A stretch of 64,000 bases of DNA, from the NCBI GenBank assembly GCA_022820805.1, contig JAJEEV010000050.1, positions 22,215 to 86,214 on the forward strand, read 5' to 3'. Source of the stretch: Acidimicrobiia bacterium (GTDB taxonomy: Bacteria; Actinomycetota; Acidimicrobiia; Acidimicrobiales; Aldehydirespiratoraceae). The translations under genes were made by a program, and so were the position numbers. Within the stretch, counting starts at the first letter, position 1. The number at the start of each line of letters is the position of its first letter. Of this stretch, positions 30,865-40,600 are shown piece after piece. The notes beneath the pieces were generated by a model. The model was not told where the DNA came from, did not search any database, and was given only the letters and a program-made list of their open reading frames with translations.

Positions 30865-31270
30865 TCTGTGGTTCGTGGATGCTTCGGCGTTCCTCAAACT
30901 ACTGGTCATAGCGCCGGAGTCCGCCGAACTCAGGCGATGGGCGTTCGGACGTCGACTGGCTTCGTCGGACTTGCTCCGCACCGAGGCCCGGCGCGGGGTC
31001 GCTCACACGGCGCCCTCCGTGTTGCGAAGCTGCGAAGAGCACCTGGCCGGGGTCCACAAGGTCCGGCTGACTCCCGCTCTGCTGGACCGGGCCGGCCGCA
31101 TTCCTAGTCCTGGACTGCGCGCGCTCGATGCGATCTACGTCGCCTGCGCCGAGCAACTCGGTGACGACCTGGCCGGCTTCGTCAGCTACGACCGCCGCCA
31201 GCTCGCCGCCGCCGAGCGCCTCGGTCTCCGCACCCTCTCCCCCGGCATGTCGCAGAGGCCGAGCGAATAG
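30854..31270 (+). CDS. PIN-domain toxin partner of Phd
   Basis: This 138-residue PIN ribonuclease has the acidic residues Asp9 (WFVDASAFLKLL), a Glu in LLRTEARRGV (about residue 44), an Asp in RALDAIYVACAEQ (about residue 95) and an Asp in VSYDRRQLAAAERLG. The last residues (QRPSE) and the TAG stop are encoded by repeat copy 3, so the natural C-terminus was altered when the repeat arrived, or the repeat was recruited as the gene end. Confidence 0.88.
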   Translation: MSGDLWFVDASAFLKLLVIAPESAELRRWAFGRRLASSDLLRTEARRGVAHTAPSVLRSCEEHLAGVHKVRLTPALLDRAGRIPSPGLRALDAIYVACAEQLGDDLAGFVSYDRRQLAAAERLGLRTLSPGMSQRPSE

Positions 31271-31394
31271 GCACCCGAATCCGGCACATACGGCGCGAGG
31301 CCGTGGCCCGAGCGGCCCGTGAGCGAAGCGAACAAGAGCGGGAATGACCCCGCTGCGACGCGACGGACTCTCACCTATTTGCGGGCGCTCAGAG
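31252..31394 (+). repeat. Dispersed repeat, copy 3 of 3
   Basis: Arms are GCGAATAGG (31263-31271) and CCTATTTGC (31374-31382). Relative to copies 1 and 2, a G-C pair became A-T by changes on both arms, and another became G-T, so pairing is kept. The core is 31287-31348, with one change from the other copies. The outer ends have decayed. It overlaps the 3' end of the PIN gene. Confidence 0.83.
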
Positions 31395-31447
31395 ACCGCA
31401 CCGTCAGCACGACCGCTGCGCTCCGCAGGACGCCATAGCCCTGCCGG

Positions 31448-31453
31448 TAGGTT
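31448..31453 (+). promoter_or_regulatory. -10 box TAGGTT, leaderless promoter of the methyltransferase
   Basis: TAGGTT ends 7 nt before the GTG at 31461. No convincing -35 is visible. Confidence 0.45.
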
Positions 31454-31460
31454 CTAGCCG

Positions 31461-32165
31461 GTGACCGAGGAGCCTTCACGCCAGGAGTCCGGCGACGAGC
31501 GGGCGGCGTTGTTGAAGGCTGCGTATGCGGTCAAGAGTCCTGACGACAATCGGGAGCTGTACGCGAAGTGGGCGGCCACCTACGAGCAGTTCCTCGAGGA
31601 CAATCGCTACATCTACGCCCGTCAGGTGGCCGAGATCTTCGCCGAGAGCTCCCCGGCTGAGGGGATTCCCGTGCTCGACGCAGGATGCGGCACCGGCCGG
31701 GTGGGGCTGGAGTTGTGCCGGCTCGGCGTCTCGCCGGTCGACGGCATGGACATCTCGCCGGAGATGCTGGACAGGGCCCGCACCATGTCGGGGCCTGCGG
31801 GCGTGCCTGCCTACCGCCGCCTTATCGAGGCCGACCTCACCGGCCCCATCGACATCGACAGCGGAAGCTACAGGGGCGTGGTCAGCTCCGGCGCGTTCAC
31901 ACACGGGCACCTCGGGCCCGACGTGCTGTCGGAACTGCTGCGCGTGGTGAGCCCCGGCTCGGTCGGAGTGGTCGGTGTCAACGCGTCCATCTTCGAGTCG
32001 AACGGCTTCAGGGATCGGTTCGAGCGCTACGCCGCCGACGGCGTGATCGACGGTCTGGAGGTGCAGTTGCGCCAGGTGTACGAGGAGACTGACGACGGCA
32101 ACGCCAACCACTTCGCCCACATCGCCGTCTTCACCGTCGCCGACCGGCCGCCGGCCCCGGGCTGA
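31461..32165 (+). CDS. Class I SAM-dependent methyltransferase
   Basis: This 234-residue protein has the SAM-binding motif VLDAGCGTGRVGLELC (about residue 72), then GMDISPEML and a fourth strand GVVSSGAFTHGHLGPD. The N-terminal helix region (DNRELYAKWAATYEQFLEDN) resembles the YdaC/UbiE-like group. It methylates an unknown small substrate. The GTG start is leaderless. It is convergent with secG. Confidence 0.87.
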   Translation: MTEEPSRQESGDERAALLKAAYAVKSPDDNRELYAKWAATYEQFLEDNRYIYARQVAEIFAESSPAEGIPVLDAGCGTGRVGLELCRLGVSPVDGMDISPEMLDRARTMSGPAGVPAYRRLIEADLTGPIDIDSGSYRGVVSSGAFTHGHLGPDVLSELLRVVSPGSVGVVGVNASIFESNGFRDRFERYAADGVIDGLEVQLRQVYEETDDGNANHFAHIAVFTVADRPPAPG

Positions 32166-32227
32166 TCCCCGCCCCTGCTTGATCCCGGCAAGCCTGAGTC
32201 GCGCCGCGGTGCTCAGGCGCCCCGGGC

Positions 32228-32452
32228 TCAGGCGACCAGCGAGTAGGAGATCGACGAGAAGGTGAAGACCAGCGCGGCGATGACGGTGATGCGATCCAGG
32301 TTCCGCTCCACCACCGTGGATCCGGCCGCCTGGGCGCCGAGCCCGCCGCCGAACATGTCCGAAAGGCCACCGCCCTTGCCGCTGTGCAGCAGCACGAGGA
32401 ATACCAGCGTCAGCGCGGAGAGCACCTGCACCGGGGCGATGAACCAGATCAC
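32228..32452 (-). CDS. secG: Preprotein translocase subunit SecG
   Basis: This 74-residue membrane protein has two transmembrane helices (VQVLSALTLVFLVLLHS and ITVIAALVFTFSSISYSLV) joined by the glycine-rich GKGGGLSDMFGGGLG loop typical of SecG. It stabilises SecYE during export. It is the last gene of the gap-pgk-tpiA-secG series, as in most actinobacteria. The GTG is leaderless, 7 nt after TAGCCT, so it also has its own promoter. Confidence 0.93.
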   Translation of the reverse strand: MIWFIAPVQVLSALTLVFLVLLHSGKGGGLSDMFGGGLGAQAAGSTVVERNLDRITVIAALVFTFSSISYSLVA

Positions 32453-32459
32453 GGTGGCG

Positions 32460-32465
32460 AGGCTA
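32460..32465 (-). promoter_or_regulatory. -10 box TAGCCT, leaderless promoter of secG
   Basis: TAGCCT on the minus strand ends 7 nt before the secG GTG at 32452, inside the 51-bp gap after tpiA. Confidence 0.5.
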
Positions 32466-32503
32466 CCAGTCCACTGCGCCGGCGCCGCCGTCGCGACGGC
32501 CCC

Positions 32504-33329
<826 letters not shown>

Positions 33330-33340
<11 letters not shown>

Positions 33341-34475
33341 TTGTCTCTCCTCTGAGCGCTGCCAGTCCCGGCAGGTCGCCCTTCTCTATCAGTTCCAGCG
33401 ACGCTCCCCCGCCGGTGGACACATGGTCCATGTCGCGGTCCACCCCGAAGCGCCGGGCGGCGGCCGCGCTGTCACCCCCGCCGACCACAGTGAAGGCTCG
33501 GGTCTCGGCCATGGCCGCGGCCACCGCGCCGGTGCCTCCGCCGAAGCGGGGATCCTCGAACACGCCCATCGGGCCGTTCCACAGCACGGTGCCCGCCTTG
33601 TGGATCACGTCGCCGAAGGCGGCCGCGCTCCCCGGGCCGATGTCGACGCCCATCCAGCCGTCGGGGACGCTCGCTCCGATCTGGCGGACATCCCCGCCCG
33701 CGCTCGGGTCTCCGGGCACGCCGCCGGGACCGAGGGCGGTGAGGTCATAGGGCAGATGGATCGGCGTTCCGCCGTCGAGGAGCTCCCGGCAGCGCTCCAC
33801 CATCGAGTCCTCGCACAGCGAGGCCCCAACCCCGTGCCCCTGGGCCTTGAGGAACGTGAAGCACATGGCGCCACCGATCACGAGGCTGTCCACCATCTCC
33901 AGCAGCGCGTCGATCACGCCGAGCTTGTCCGACACCTTGGCGCCACCCAGCACGGCCACGAACGGCCGCCGCGGTGACTGTCGCAGGCCGCCGAGCACCT
34001 CCATCTCCCGGGCCAGCAGCCTCCCCGCGGCCGACGGCAGCCGCTGCGGCGGACCGACGATGGATGCGTGAGCCCGGTGCGACGCCCCGAAGGCGTCGTT
34101 CACGTAGGCGTCGTGGCCCTCGACGAGCCGGTCGACGAAGGCCGGGTCTCCGGCGGTCTCGCCCGGGTCGAAGCGCAGGTTCTCCAGCAGCTCCACCCCT
34201 GGGGCCAGCTCGGCCAGCCGGCGGCGCACCGGCTCCACCGAGTACCGGGGGTCGGGCCGGCCCTGGGGGCGGCCCAGGTGGGTGCAGGCCGTGACCTCGG
34301 CTCCCTGCTTGTGGAGCCAGCGCAGGGTCGGCAGCGCGGCCCGGATGCGCAGGTCGTCGGCGATCTCCGCTGAGGCCCCGGCCTTGTTGCTGAGGGGCAC
34401 GTTGAAGTCGACCCGCACCAGTACCGAACGGCCTTCGAGCGGGGCTAGGTCCTCCAGCTGGGGAACGGGAAGCAC
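33330..34475 (-). CDS. pgk: Phosphoglycerate kinase
   Basis: This 381-residue glycolytic kinase has VLVRVDFNVPL near the N-terminus, the hinge ENLRFDPGETAGDP, the helix VLGGAKVSDKLGVID and the nucleotide loop VVGGGDSAAAARRFG, then MDHVSTGGGASLELI. It is slightly short for the family but complete. It lies 21 bp downstream of gap on the same strand. Confidence 0.96.
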
Positions 34476-34496
34476 AGAGCGGACGCGGCCGGGCGT

Positions 34497-35507
34497 TCAG
34501 CGGTTGGCCGCGCCGACGATCATCGCCATGTCGACCAGGCGGTTCGAGTACCCCCACTCGTTGTCGTACCAGCCGTTGACCTTCACGAGGTCGCCCATGG
34601 CCATCGTCAGCCCGGAGTCGAACACGCACGACGCCGGCGAGCCCACGATGTCGGCCGACACCAGCGGCGCCTCGCTGTAGTCGAGCACGCCGGCCAGGGG
34701 GCCGTCGGCAGCCGCTTCGGCGAAGGCGTCGTTGATCTCGGCGACGCTGGGCTCCGATGCCAGCTTGGCGGTGAAGTCGGTGATGGACCCGTCGGGGATG
34801 GGAACCCTCAGCGAGATCCCGTCTAGGTGCCCCTGCATGGCCTCCAGCACCAGCCCGGTGGCCCGAGCCGCGCCGGTGGAAGTGGGCACGATGTTCACCG
34901 CGGCGCCCCGCGCCCGCCGTAGATCGGAGTGGGGGCCGTCCACCAGGGCCTGATCGCCGGTGTAGGCGTGCACAGTGGTCATCAGACCCCGCTGCACCCC
35001 GAAGGCGTCGTCCAGCACCTTGACCATGGGCACGAAGCAGTTGGTGGTGCACGACGCGTTCGACACCACGGTGTGCGCGGCCGGATCGAAGTCGGAGTCG
35101 TTCACGCCGACCACGAAGGTGGCGTCGGCGCCCGAGCATGGTGCCGACACCAGCACCCGGGGCGCACCGCCGTCGAGATGGCGGGCCGCGGCGTCGCGCT
35201 TGGTGAAGATGCCGGTGGACTCCACCACGACGTCCACTCCGAGATCGCCCCACGGGAGCTCCTCGGGGTTGCGCACCGACAGCACCCGCAGCGAGTCGTC
35301 GCCGACGCTCAGCACGTCCCCGTCGACCGTGACACTGGAACCGAGGCGGCCATGGACCGAGTCGAAGGCCAGTAGATGGGCCATGGTCCCGATCGATCCG
35401 AGGTCGTTGACCGCCACTACGTCGAGGTCCGCGCCCTGGCTCCGCGCAGCCCGGTAGAAGTTCCTGCCGATGCGGCCGAAGCCGTTGATGCCCACTCGAA
35501 TGCTCAT
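34497..35507 (-). CDS. gap: Type I glyceraldehyde-3-phosphate dehydrogenase
   Basis: This 336-residue enzyme has the NAD-binding INGFGRIGRNFYRAA start, the catalytic cysteine in SNASCTTNC (about residue 153) and the C-terminal WYDNEWGYSNRLVDMA. It follows directly after rapZ on the same strand. An own leaderless promoter (TAGCCT 7 nt before ATG) is visible in the 28-bp gap. Confidence 0.96.
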   Translation of the reverse strand: MSIRVGINGFGRIGRNFYRAARSQGADLDVVAVNDLGSIGTMAHLLAFDSVHGRLGSSVTVDGDVLSVGDDSLRVLSVRNPEELPWGDLGVDVVVESTGIFTKRDAAARHLDGGAPRVLVSAPCSGADATFVVGVNDSDFDPAAHTVVSNASCTTNCFVPMVKVLDDAFGVQRGLMTTVHAYTGDQALVDGPHSDLRRARGAAVNIVPTSTGAARATGLVLEAMQGHLDGISLRVPIPDGSITDFTAKLASEPSVAEINDAFAEAAADGPLAGVLDYSEAPLVSADIVGSPASCVFDSGLTMAMGDLVKVNGWYDNEWGYSNRLVDMAMIVGAANR

Positions 35508-35514
35508 GGGCCAG

Positions 35515-35520
35515 AGGCTA
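35515..35520 (-). promoter_or_regulatory. -10 box TAGCCT, leaderless promoter of gap
   Basis: TAGCCT on the minus strand ends 7 nt before the ATG at 35507. It would drive the gap-pgk-tpiA operon separately from rapZ. Confidence 0.5.
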
Positions 35521-35535
35521 GGCCGGATCGAGGGT

Positions 35536-36393
35536 CTACTTGTCGATGTCGCGATGCATGACCGCCGGCTCGTGGCCCATGGTCGCCAGCACCTGGGCGA
35601 AGTGCTCGGTCACCGCCACCGAGCGGTGCCGCCCGCCGGTGCATCCGAAGGCGACCGTGAGGTACGACTTGCCCTCGGCCACGTACTGGGGCACCAGCAG
35701 CGCCAGCAGCGACTCCATGCGGTCGAGGAACTCGGCGGTCACCGGCTGGCCCATCAGGTAGTCGACCACCGGGGCGTCCCGACCGCTCAGCGGTCTCAGC
35801 TCCTCCACCCAATGGGGATTGGGCAGGAAGCGGCAGTCGATCACCATGTCGACGTCGAGCGGCAGGCCGTGGGTGTAGCCGAACGACACCACCGTGGCCC
35901 GCATGGACTGTCCCTCGCCGGCGTCGAACAGCTCGCTCATGCGGTCCCGCAGCTGGTGGACGTTCAACTCGGTGGTGTCGATGACAACGTCGGCGGTGGC
36001 CCGCACCGGCTCCAGCGCGGCCCTCTCGGCCTCGATGGCGTCGGCCAGCGTGCCGGCCTCCGAGAACGGATGGCGGCGCCGGGTCGACTCGTAGCGGCGG
36101 ACCAGCACGTCGGTGGCGGCGTCGAGGAACAGGATCCGCAGACCCGGGATCTGGGCCCGCAGGTCGTCGATCATGCCCACCGCCTCGTCGTGGTAGCGGC
36201 CGGTGCCCACCACCAGCGCCAGCTGGTCGATGCCGGTGCCGGGCGGTCCGGCCACCTCGGCCAATTCGGCCACCTTGGGGATGAGCGACGGCGGGAGGTT
36301 GTCCATCACGAACCAGCCGAGGTCCTCGAGGTTGTTGGCGGCGTGGCTGCGGCCCGCTCCCGACATCCCCGCGATGACTATGAAGGCACTCAC
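35536..36393 (-). CDS. rapZ: RNase adapter protein RapZ (YvcJ family)
   Basis: This 285-residue P-loop protein starts VSAFIVIAGMSGAGRSHAAN; the Walker A loop is GMSGAGRS. The C-terminal RapZ domain has VSFGYTHGLPLDVDMVIDCRFLPNP and AFGCTGGRHRSVAV. It hydrolyses GTP/ATP and binds small RNA or signals cell-wall precursor state. The GTG at 36393 gives the normal length; the frame is open 39 codons further but without similarity. In most actinobacteria yvcK and whiA come next, but here gap follows after 28 bp. Confidence 0.93.
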   Translation of the reverse strand: MSAFIVIAGMSGAGRSHAANNLEDLGWFVMDNLPPSLIPKVAELAEVAGPPGTGIDQLALVVGTGRYHDEAVGMIDDLRAQIPGLRILFLDAATDVLVRRYESTRRRHPFSEAGTLADAIEAERAALEPVRATADVVIDTTELNVHQLRDRMSELFDAGEGQSMRATVVSFGYTHGLPLDVDMVIDCRFLPNPHWVEELRPLSGRDAPVVDYLMGQPVTAEFLDRMESLLALLVPQYVAEGKSYLTVAFGCTGGRHRSVAVTEHFAQVLATMGHEPAVMHRDIDK

Positions 36394-36460
36394 TCGGCCG
36401 CCATCGTAGTTGCGGGCCCCGCCCCGCTCAGCCAGGGCCCGGATCGGGCCCGGCCGAGTC

Positions 36461-37690
36461 TCAGATGATGGCCGTCTCCACGAACGGCTCGTCCCGGGCG
36501 ATGCGCTCATAGCCCAGTGCGGTGAGGTCGAGCGTCCGGTACCCGCCGTAGGCGACCAGCTCCGAGACGGCCCGCCCCATCGCCGGGGACTGCTGCATGC
36601 CGTGGCCGGAGAAGCCGTTGACGAACAGGAAGTTCGGCACCTCGGGATGGGGGCCGATCACCGCGTTGTGGTCGAAGCGGTTGTAGGCGTAGTGCCCGGC
36701 CCAGCGGCTCGTGACCCTGATCCGCTCGAAGGCGGGTATGCGGTGGGCCAGCGCAGGCCACACCTTGTCCTCGAATATTTCGTGGTCCATGGTGAGATCG
36801 TCGGGGTCCACCGCCGGGTCGACGTCGGGCGGGCAGCCGGCCATGTAGGCGGCGCCGTCGCTGCGCACATGGACGCCGGTGGGGTCGATGGTCAAGGGCA
36901 GGACCTGCCCGAGCGGTTCGGCCGCCTCGAACACGAAGGTGAAGCGCTTGCGGGGCTCCACCGGCAGGTCGAGTCCAGCCATGCGCGCGGTCAGCGCCGC
37001 CCGGGGACCGGTGGCGTTCACCAGGACGCCACAACCGACGGTGCCGCCGGACGCGAGCGAGACTCCGGTCACTGCGTCACCGGCGCGGGAGATGCCGACC
37101 ACCTCGTCGGCCAGGTACTCCACCCCGCCGCTTCGGGCCTGGCGGCGCCACCACTCGAAGATGGTCCCCGAGTCGAACCAGCCCTCGTCGAGCGGGTTGT
37201 GGCTGCCGCACACGATCCCGTCGAGGCTGTAGAAGGGATAGGCGGCTGCGATCTCGTCGGGCGCCATGATCACGGTGCCCGCGCCGAGCGAGGCCTGCAC
37301 CCGCTGGTTGGCCCGCAGCACCGCGGCGGTGGCCTCGTCGGCGGCCAGGTAGAGGTACCCGAAATGGTCGACTGCGAGCTCCGGCGCCTCCGGGTCGTCC
37401 ATCCAGGCCGGGAAGTCCCGCACGAACTCGGCGCCGAACTGCGAGATGCGGATGTTCACCTCGGTCGAGAACTGCTGGCGCATGCAGCTGTTGGTCCGGG
37501 CTGTGGAGCTTTGCTGGTAGGACGGGTCGCGTTCCACCACCAGCACCGTGCCGTCGAAGTCGGGATTGCGGGCCAGGAACCAGGCGGCGCCCGATCCCAT
37601 CATCGCCCCGCCCACGATGACCACGTCGTAGGAGGATCCGGCAGGCGCCGACGACAGCCCTCGCCCGGTTCCCGATGGGCGGAGGCTCAA
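36461..37690 (-). CDS. FAD-dependent oxidoreductase (DAO family)
   Basis: This 409-residue protein has the dinucleotide fold YDVVIVGGAMMGSGAAWFLA near its start, the second FAD segment LVVERDPSYQQSST, VLVNATGPRA and the C-terminal NFLFVNGFSGHGMQQSPAMG. It resembles sarcosine/dimethylglycine dehydrogenase-like and FOXRED1-like enzymes, which oxidise secondary or tertiary amines. The TTG at 37690 overlaps the upstream stop (TTGA) and is the best start, since no ATG or GTG precedes the FAD motif. It forms an operon with the hydantoinase gene. Confidence 0.83.
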   Translation of the reverse strand: MSLRPSGTGRGLSSAPAGSSYDVVIVGGAMMGSGAAWFLARNPDFDGTVLVVERDPSYQQSSTARTNSCMRQQFSTEVNIRISQFGAEFVRDFPAWMDDPEAPELAVDHFGYLYLAADEATAAVLRANQRVQASLGAGTVIMAPDEIAAAYPFYSLDGIVCGSHNPLDEGWFDSGTIFEWWRRQARSGGVEYLADEVVGISRAGDAVTGVSLASGGTVGCGVLVNATGPRAALTARMAGLDLPVEPRKRFTFVFEAAEPLGQVLPLTIDPTGVHVRSDGAAYMAGCPPDVDPAVDPDDLTMDHEIFEDKVWPALAHRIPAFERIRVTSRWAGHYAYNRFDHNAVIGPHPEVPNFLFVNGFSGHGMQQSPAMGRAVSELVAYGGYRTLDLTALGYERIARDEPFVETAII

Positions 37691-40600
37691 GTCACGTAGC
37701 CCTGGGCGATGTCGTTGGCGACCGCGGCCGGGTCGCGCTCGGCCGGGTCGCCGAAGCCGCCGCCGCCGGGAAGTTCGAGGATGAGGCGCCGGCCCGCGGG
37801 CACGGTCTGCTTGCCCTTGGACCCGAACGGCGTGCCGTCGTCGAGCCGCACGTCGCCGCGGGCGCCGTCGCGGCCGCCGGCCCTTCCCCGGGCCGGGTTG
37901 TCGACCCGGTCGAACATGGCCGAGAACTCGAACTGGTAGCCCTCGGCGGGGGCGAGCTCGATCACCTGCCCCAGGCCGCCTCGGAACCGGCCCGCGCCCG
38001 CGCTGTCGTCGCGGATCTCCTTGCGCCACACCACGATCGGGCCGACCTGCTCGGTCGCCTCAGCGCTCATCGTGCGCACGCCCGACGGGAAGGCGGTGGC
38101 GGTCAGCCCGTCACGGTCGGGCCGGGCGCCGCTGCCGCCGCTGTTGAACATCAGTATCTCCACCGGGGGCCGGGGGTCGGTGACATCGGCGCTGCGGGCG
38201 CTGGCCTGGAAGTTCCACAGCGCGCCCGAGCCCTCGGCCGGGATCACATCGGGCAGGGCCTCGGCGATCGCGCCCATGCAGAGGTCGGTCACGAAGTGGC
38301 CGATCACGTGGCGCACCGCCACCGGGTCGGGCTCCACCGCGTTGAGGATGGTGCCCGGCGGGGAGCTGACCGTGAACGGCTCCAGCGACGCGAAGTTGTT
38401 GGGCAGCTCCGGGGCCAGCGCCACCAGCATCCCGTAGGTGAAGTAGGCCTGCGCGTAGGTGATCGGGACGTTGATGCCGAAGGGGCTCACCGGCGACGTC
38501 CCCGAGAAGTCGGCGTGCATGCCGTCGCCGGTGACGGTCACCGTCGTCGACAGGGTCACCGGGTCGCCGTAGCCGTCGACCCGCATGGTGTTGCGGTAAA
38601 CGCCCTCGGGCACGCGGCGAAGCGCCGCGAGGGTGGCCCTTCGGGTGCGGTCGAACACGAAGCCGGCCAGTCCGTGCAGGTCGGTCAGCCCGAACTCGGC
38701 CAGCATGTCCAGCAGCCGCCGCCGGCCGGTCTCGTTGGAGGCGGCCAGGCCGAAGATGTCGCCGATCACCTGGTCGGGCTCGCGCACGTTGGCCCGCACG
38801 ATCTCGATCAGGTCGCGGTTCAGCCGGCCCCGGTCGGCCCACCTCATGATCGGGATGCGGATGCCCTCCTCGTACAGCTCACGGGCGTCGGGGCCGAAAC
38901 CCCGCCCGCCGATGTCGACGACGTGCGCGGTCGACGCGAAGAGGCCGATCAGCTCGGAGTCGTCGGAATCCTCGCCGGCGAACACCGGCGTGGCCACGGT
39001 GATGTCGTGCAGGTGGCCGGTGCCCTTCCACGGATCGTTGGTCAGGTAGACGTCGCCGGGGTGGATGCTCTCGGGGCCGATCTCGTTGATGAAGTGGCCC
39101 ACGGCCGCGGCCATGGTGTTGACGTGGCCGGGCGTGCCGGTCACCGCCTGCGCGATCATCCGGCCGGAGCGGTCGAAGATCCCCGCCGACAGGTCGCCGG
39201 CCTCGCGCACCGAGGTCGAGAAGGCGGTCCGCACCAGCGTGAGGGCCTGCTCCTCCACGACCGAGATCAGCCGGTTCCACATGATCTGCATCGGGACCAC
39301 CCGGCTCGCGGCCTCGGGCCGGCCCGACTGCTCTGCGGATCTCGATGCCGACTGGGCCTCGCGGTCGTGGTGGGCCGCCCTCGCTACCCGCAGGGTCAGG
39401 TCCGGCTGGACCACCGCCTCGTGGCCGGAGCCGACCACGGTGGTGGTCTGCTCCTCGATGATCAGCGCCGGGCCGGCAACGGTGTCCCCCGCTGACAGAG
39501 CCGAGCGCTCGAACAGCGCGGTCGGCACCTTGGCCCCGGCGGTGGGGTCGTGCGCCAGCCGGGTCCCAGCCGCCGCGAGAGGCCGGCCGGCCGCGGTCGG
39601 TTCCACCAGCGGCGGCGCGTCCCGCCCCGAGGAGACCGTCACCGACCAGCTCACCGCCTCGATGGTCAGACCGTCGATGGCCCGCCCGAAGAACGCCTCG
39701 TAGGCCTTGACGAAGGCGTTGATCAGCTCCTGGGCGGCGATCTCGTCGAACTCGCCGAGCGGCAGCGTCACCGGGATCTCCCAGCCCTGGCCCCGGTACC
39801 GCATCGACACCTCCCGCTCGACGGTCACCGCGCCGGACGTTCCCGTCCGCACGAACGCCTCCGCCTCCGCGGCAAGCTCGTCGAGCAGGGATCTCACGCC
39901 TTCGGTGTCGAAGCTGTCGGACGTGGTGTAGAAGCTCCTGGTCGCCTCGTAGGAGAACGGTGCGAGCAGGAAGCCGATGGCCGAGCCGACCCCGGCTCCC
40001 ACCGGCACCAGCACCTCGTCGATTCCGAGCTTGTCGATCAGACGGGAGGCGTGCAGGGGCGCTGCACCTCCGAAGGCGACCATCGAATAGCCGGCCAGGT
40101 CCTTGCCGCTCTCCACCGCGTGGGTGCGGGCCGCGTTGGCCATGTTCTCGTCCACCACCTCGACCACACCGACCGCGCCCGCGTCGGTGTCGAGGCCGAG
40201 CGGTTCGCCCACATCGGAGCCGATGGCATCGGCAGCCTGCGAGGGCGACAGTGAGATGCCGGTCGCTCCGAAGGTGTCGGGATGCAGCCGGCCCAGCTGC
40301 ACGTTTGCGTCGGTGACGGTGGCGGCCGTGCCGCCCTGACCGTAGGAGGCGGGCCCCGGGTCGGCGCCCGCGCTGTGCGGTCCCACCCGGATCTGGCCCA
40401 GGGCGTCGACGGTGGCGATGGAGCCGCCGCCCGCCCCGATCTCGATCATCTCGATGGTCGGCACCGAGATGGGCATCCCGCTGCCCTTCTTGAACCGGGC
40501 GGTCCGGGCTGTCTCGAAGGTCTTGGCTGTGCGGGGCGAGCAGTCCTCGATCAGGGCGATCTTGGCGGTGGTGCCGCCCATGTCGTAGGACACGATCCGG

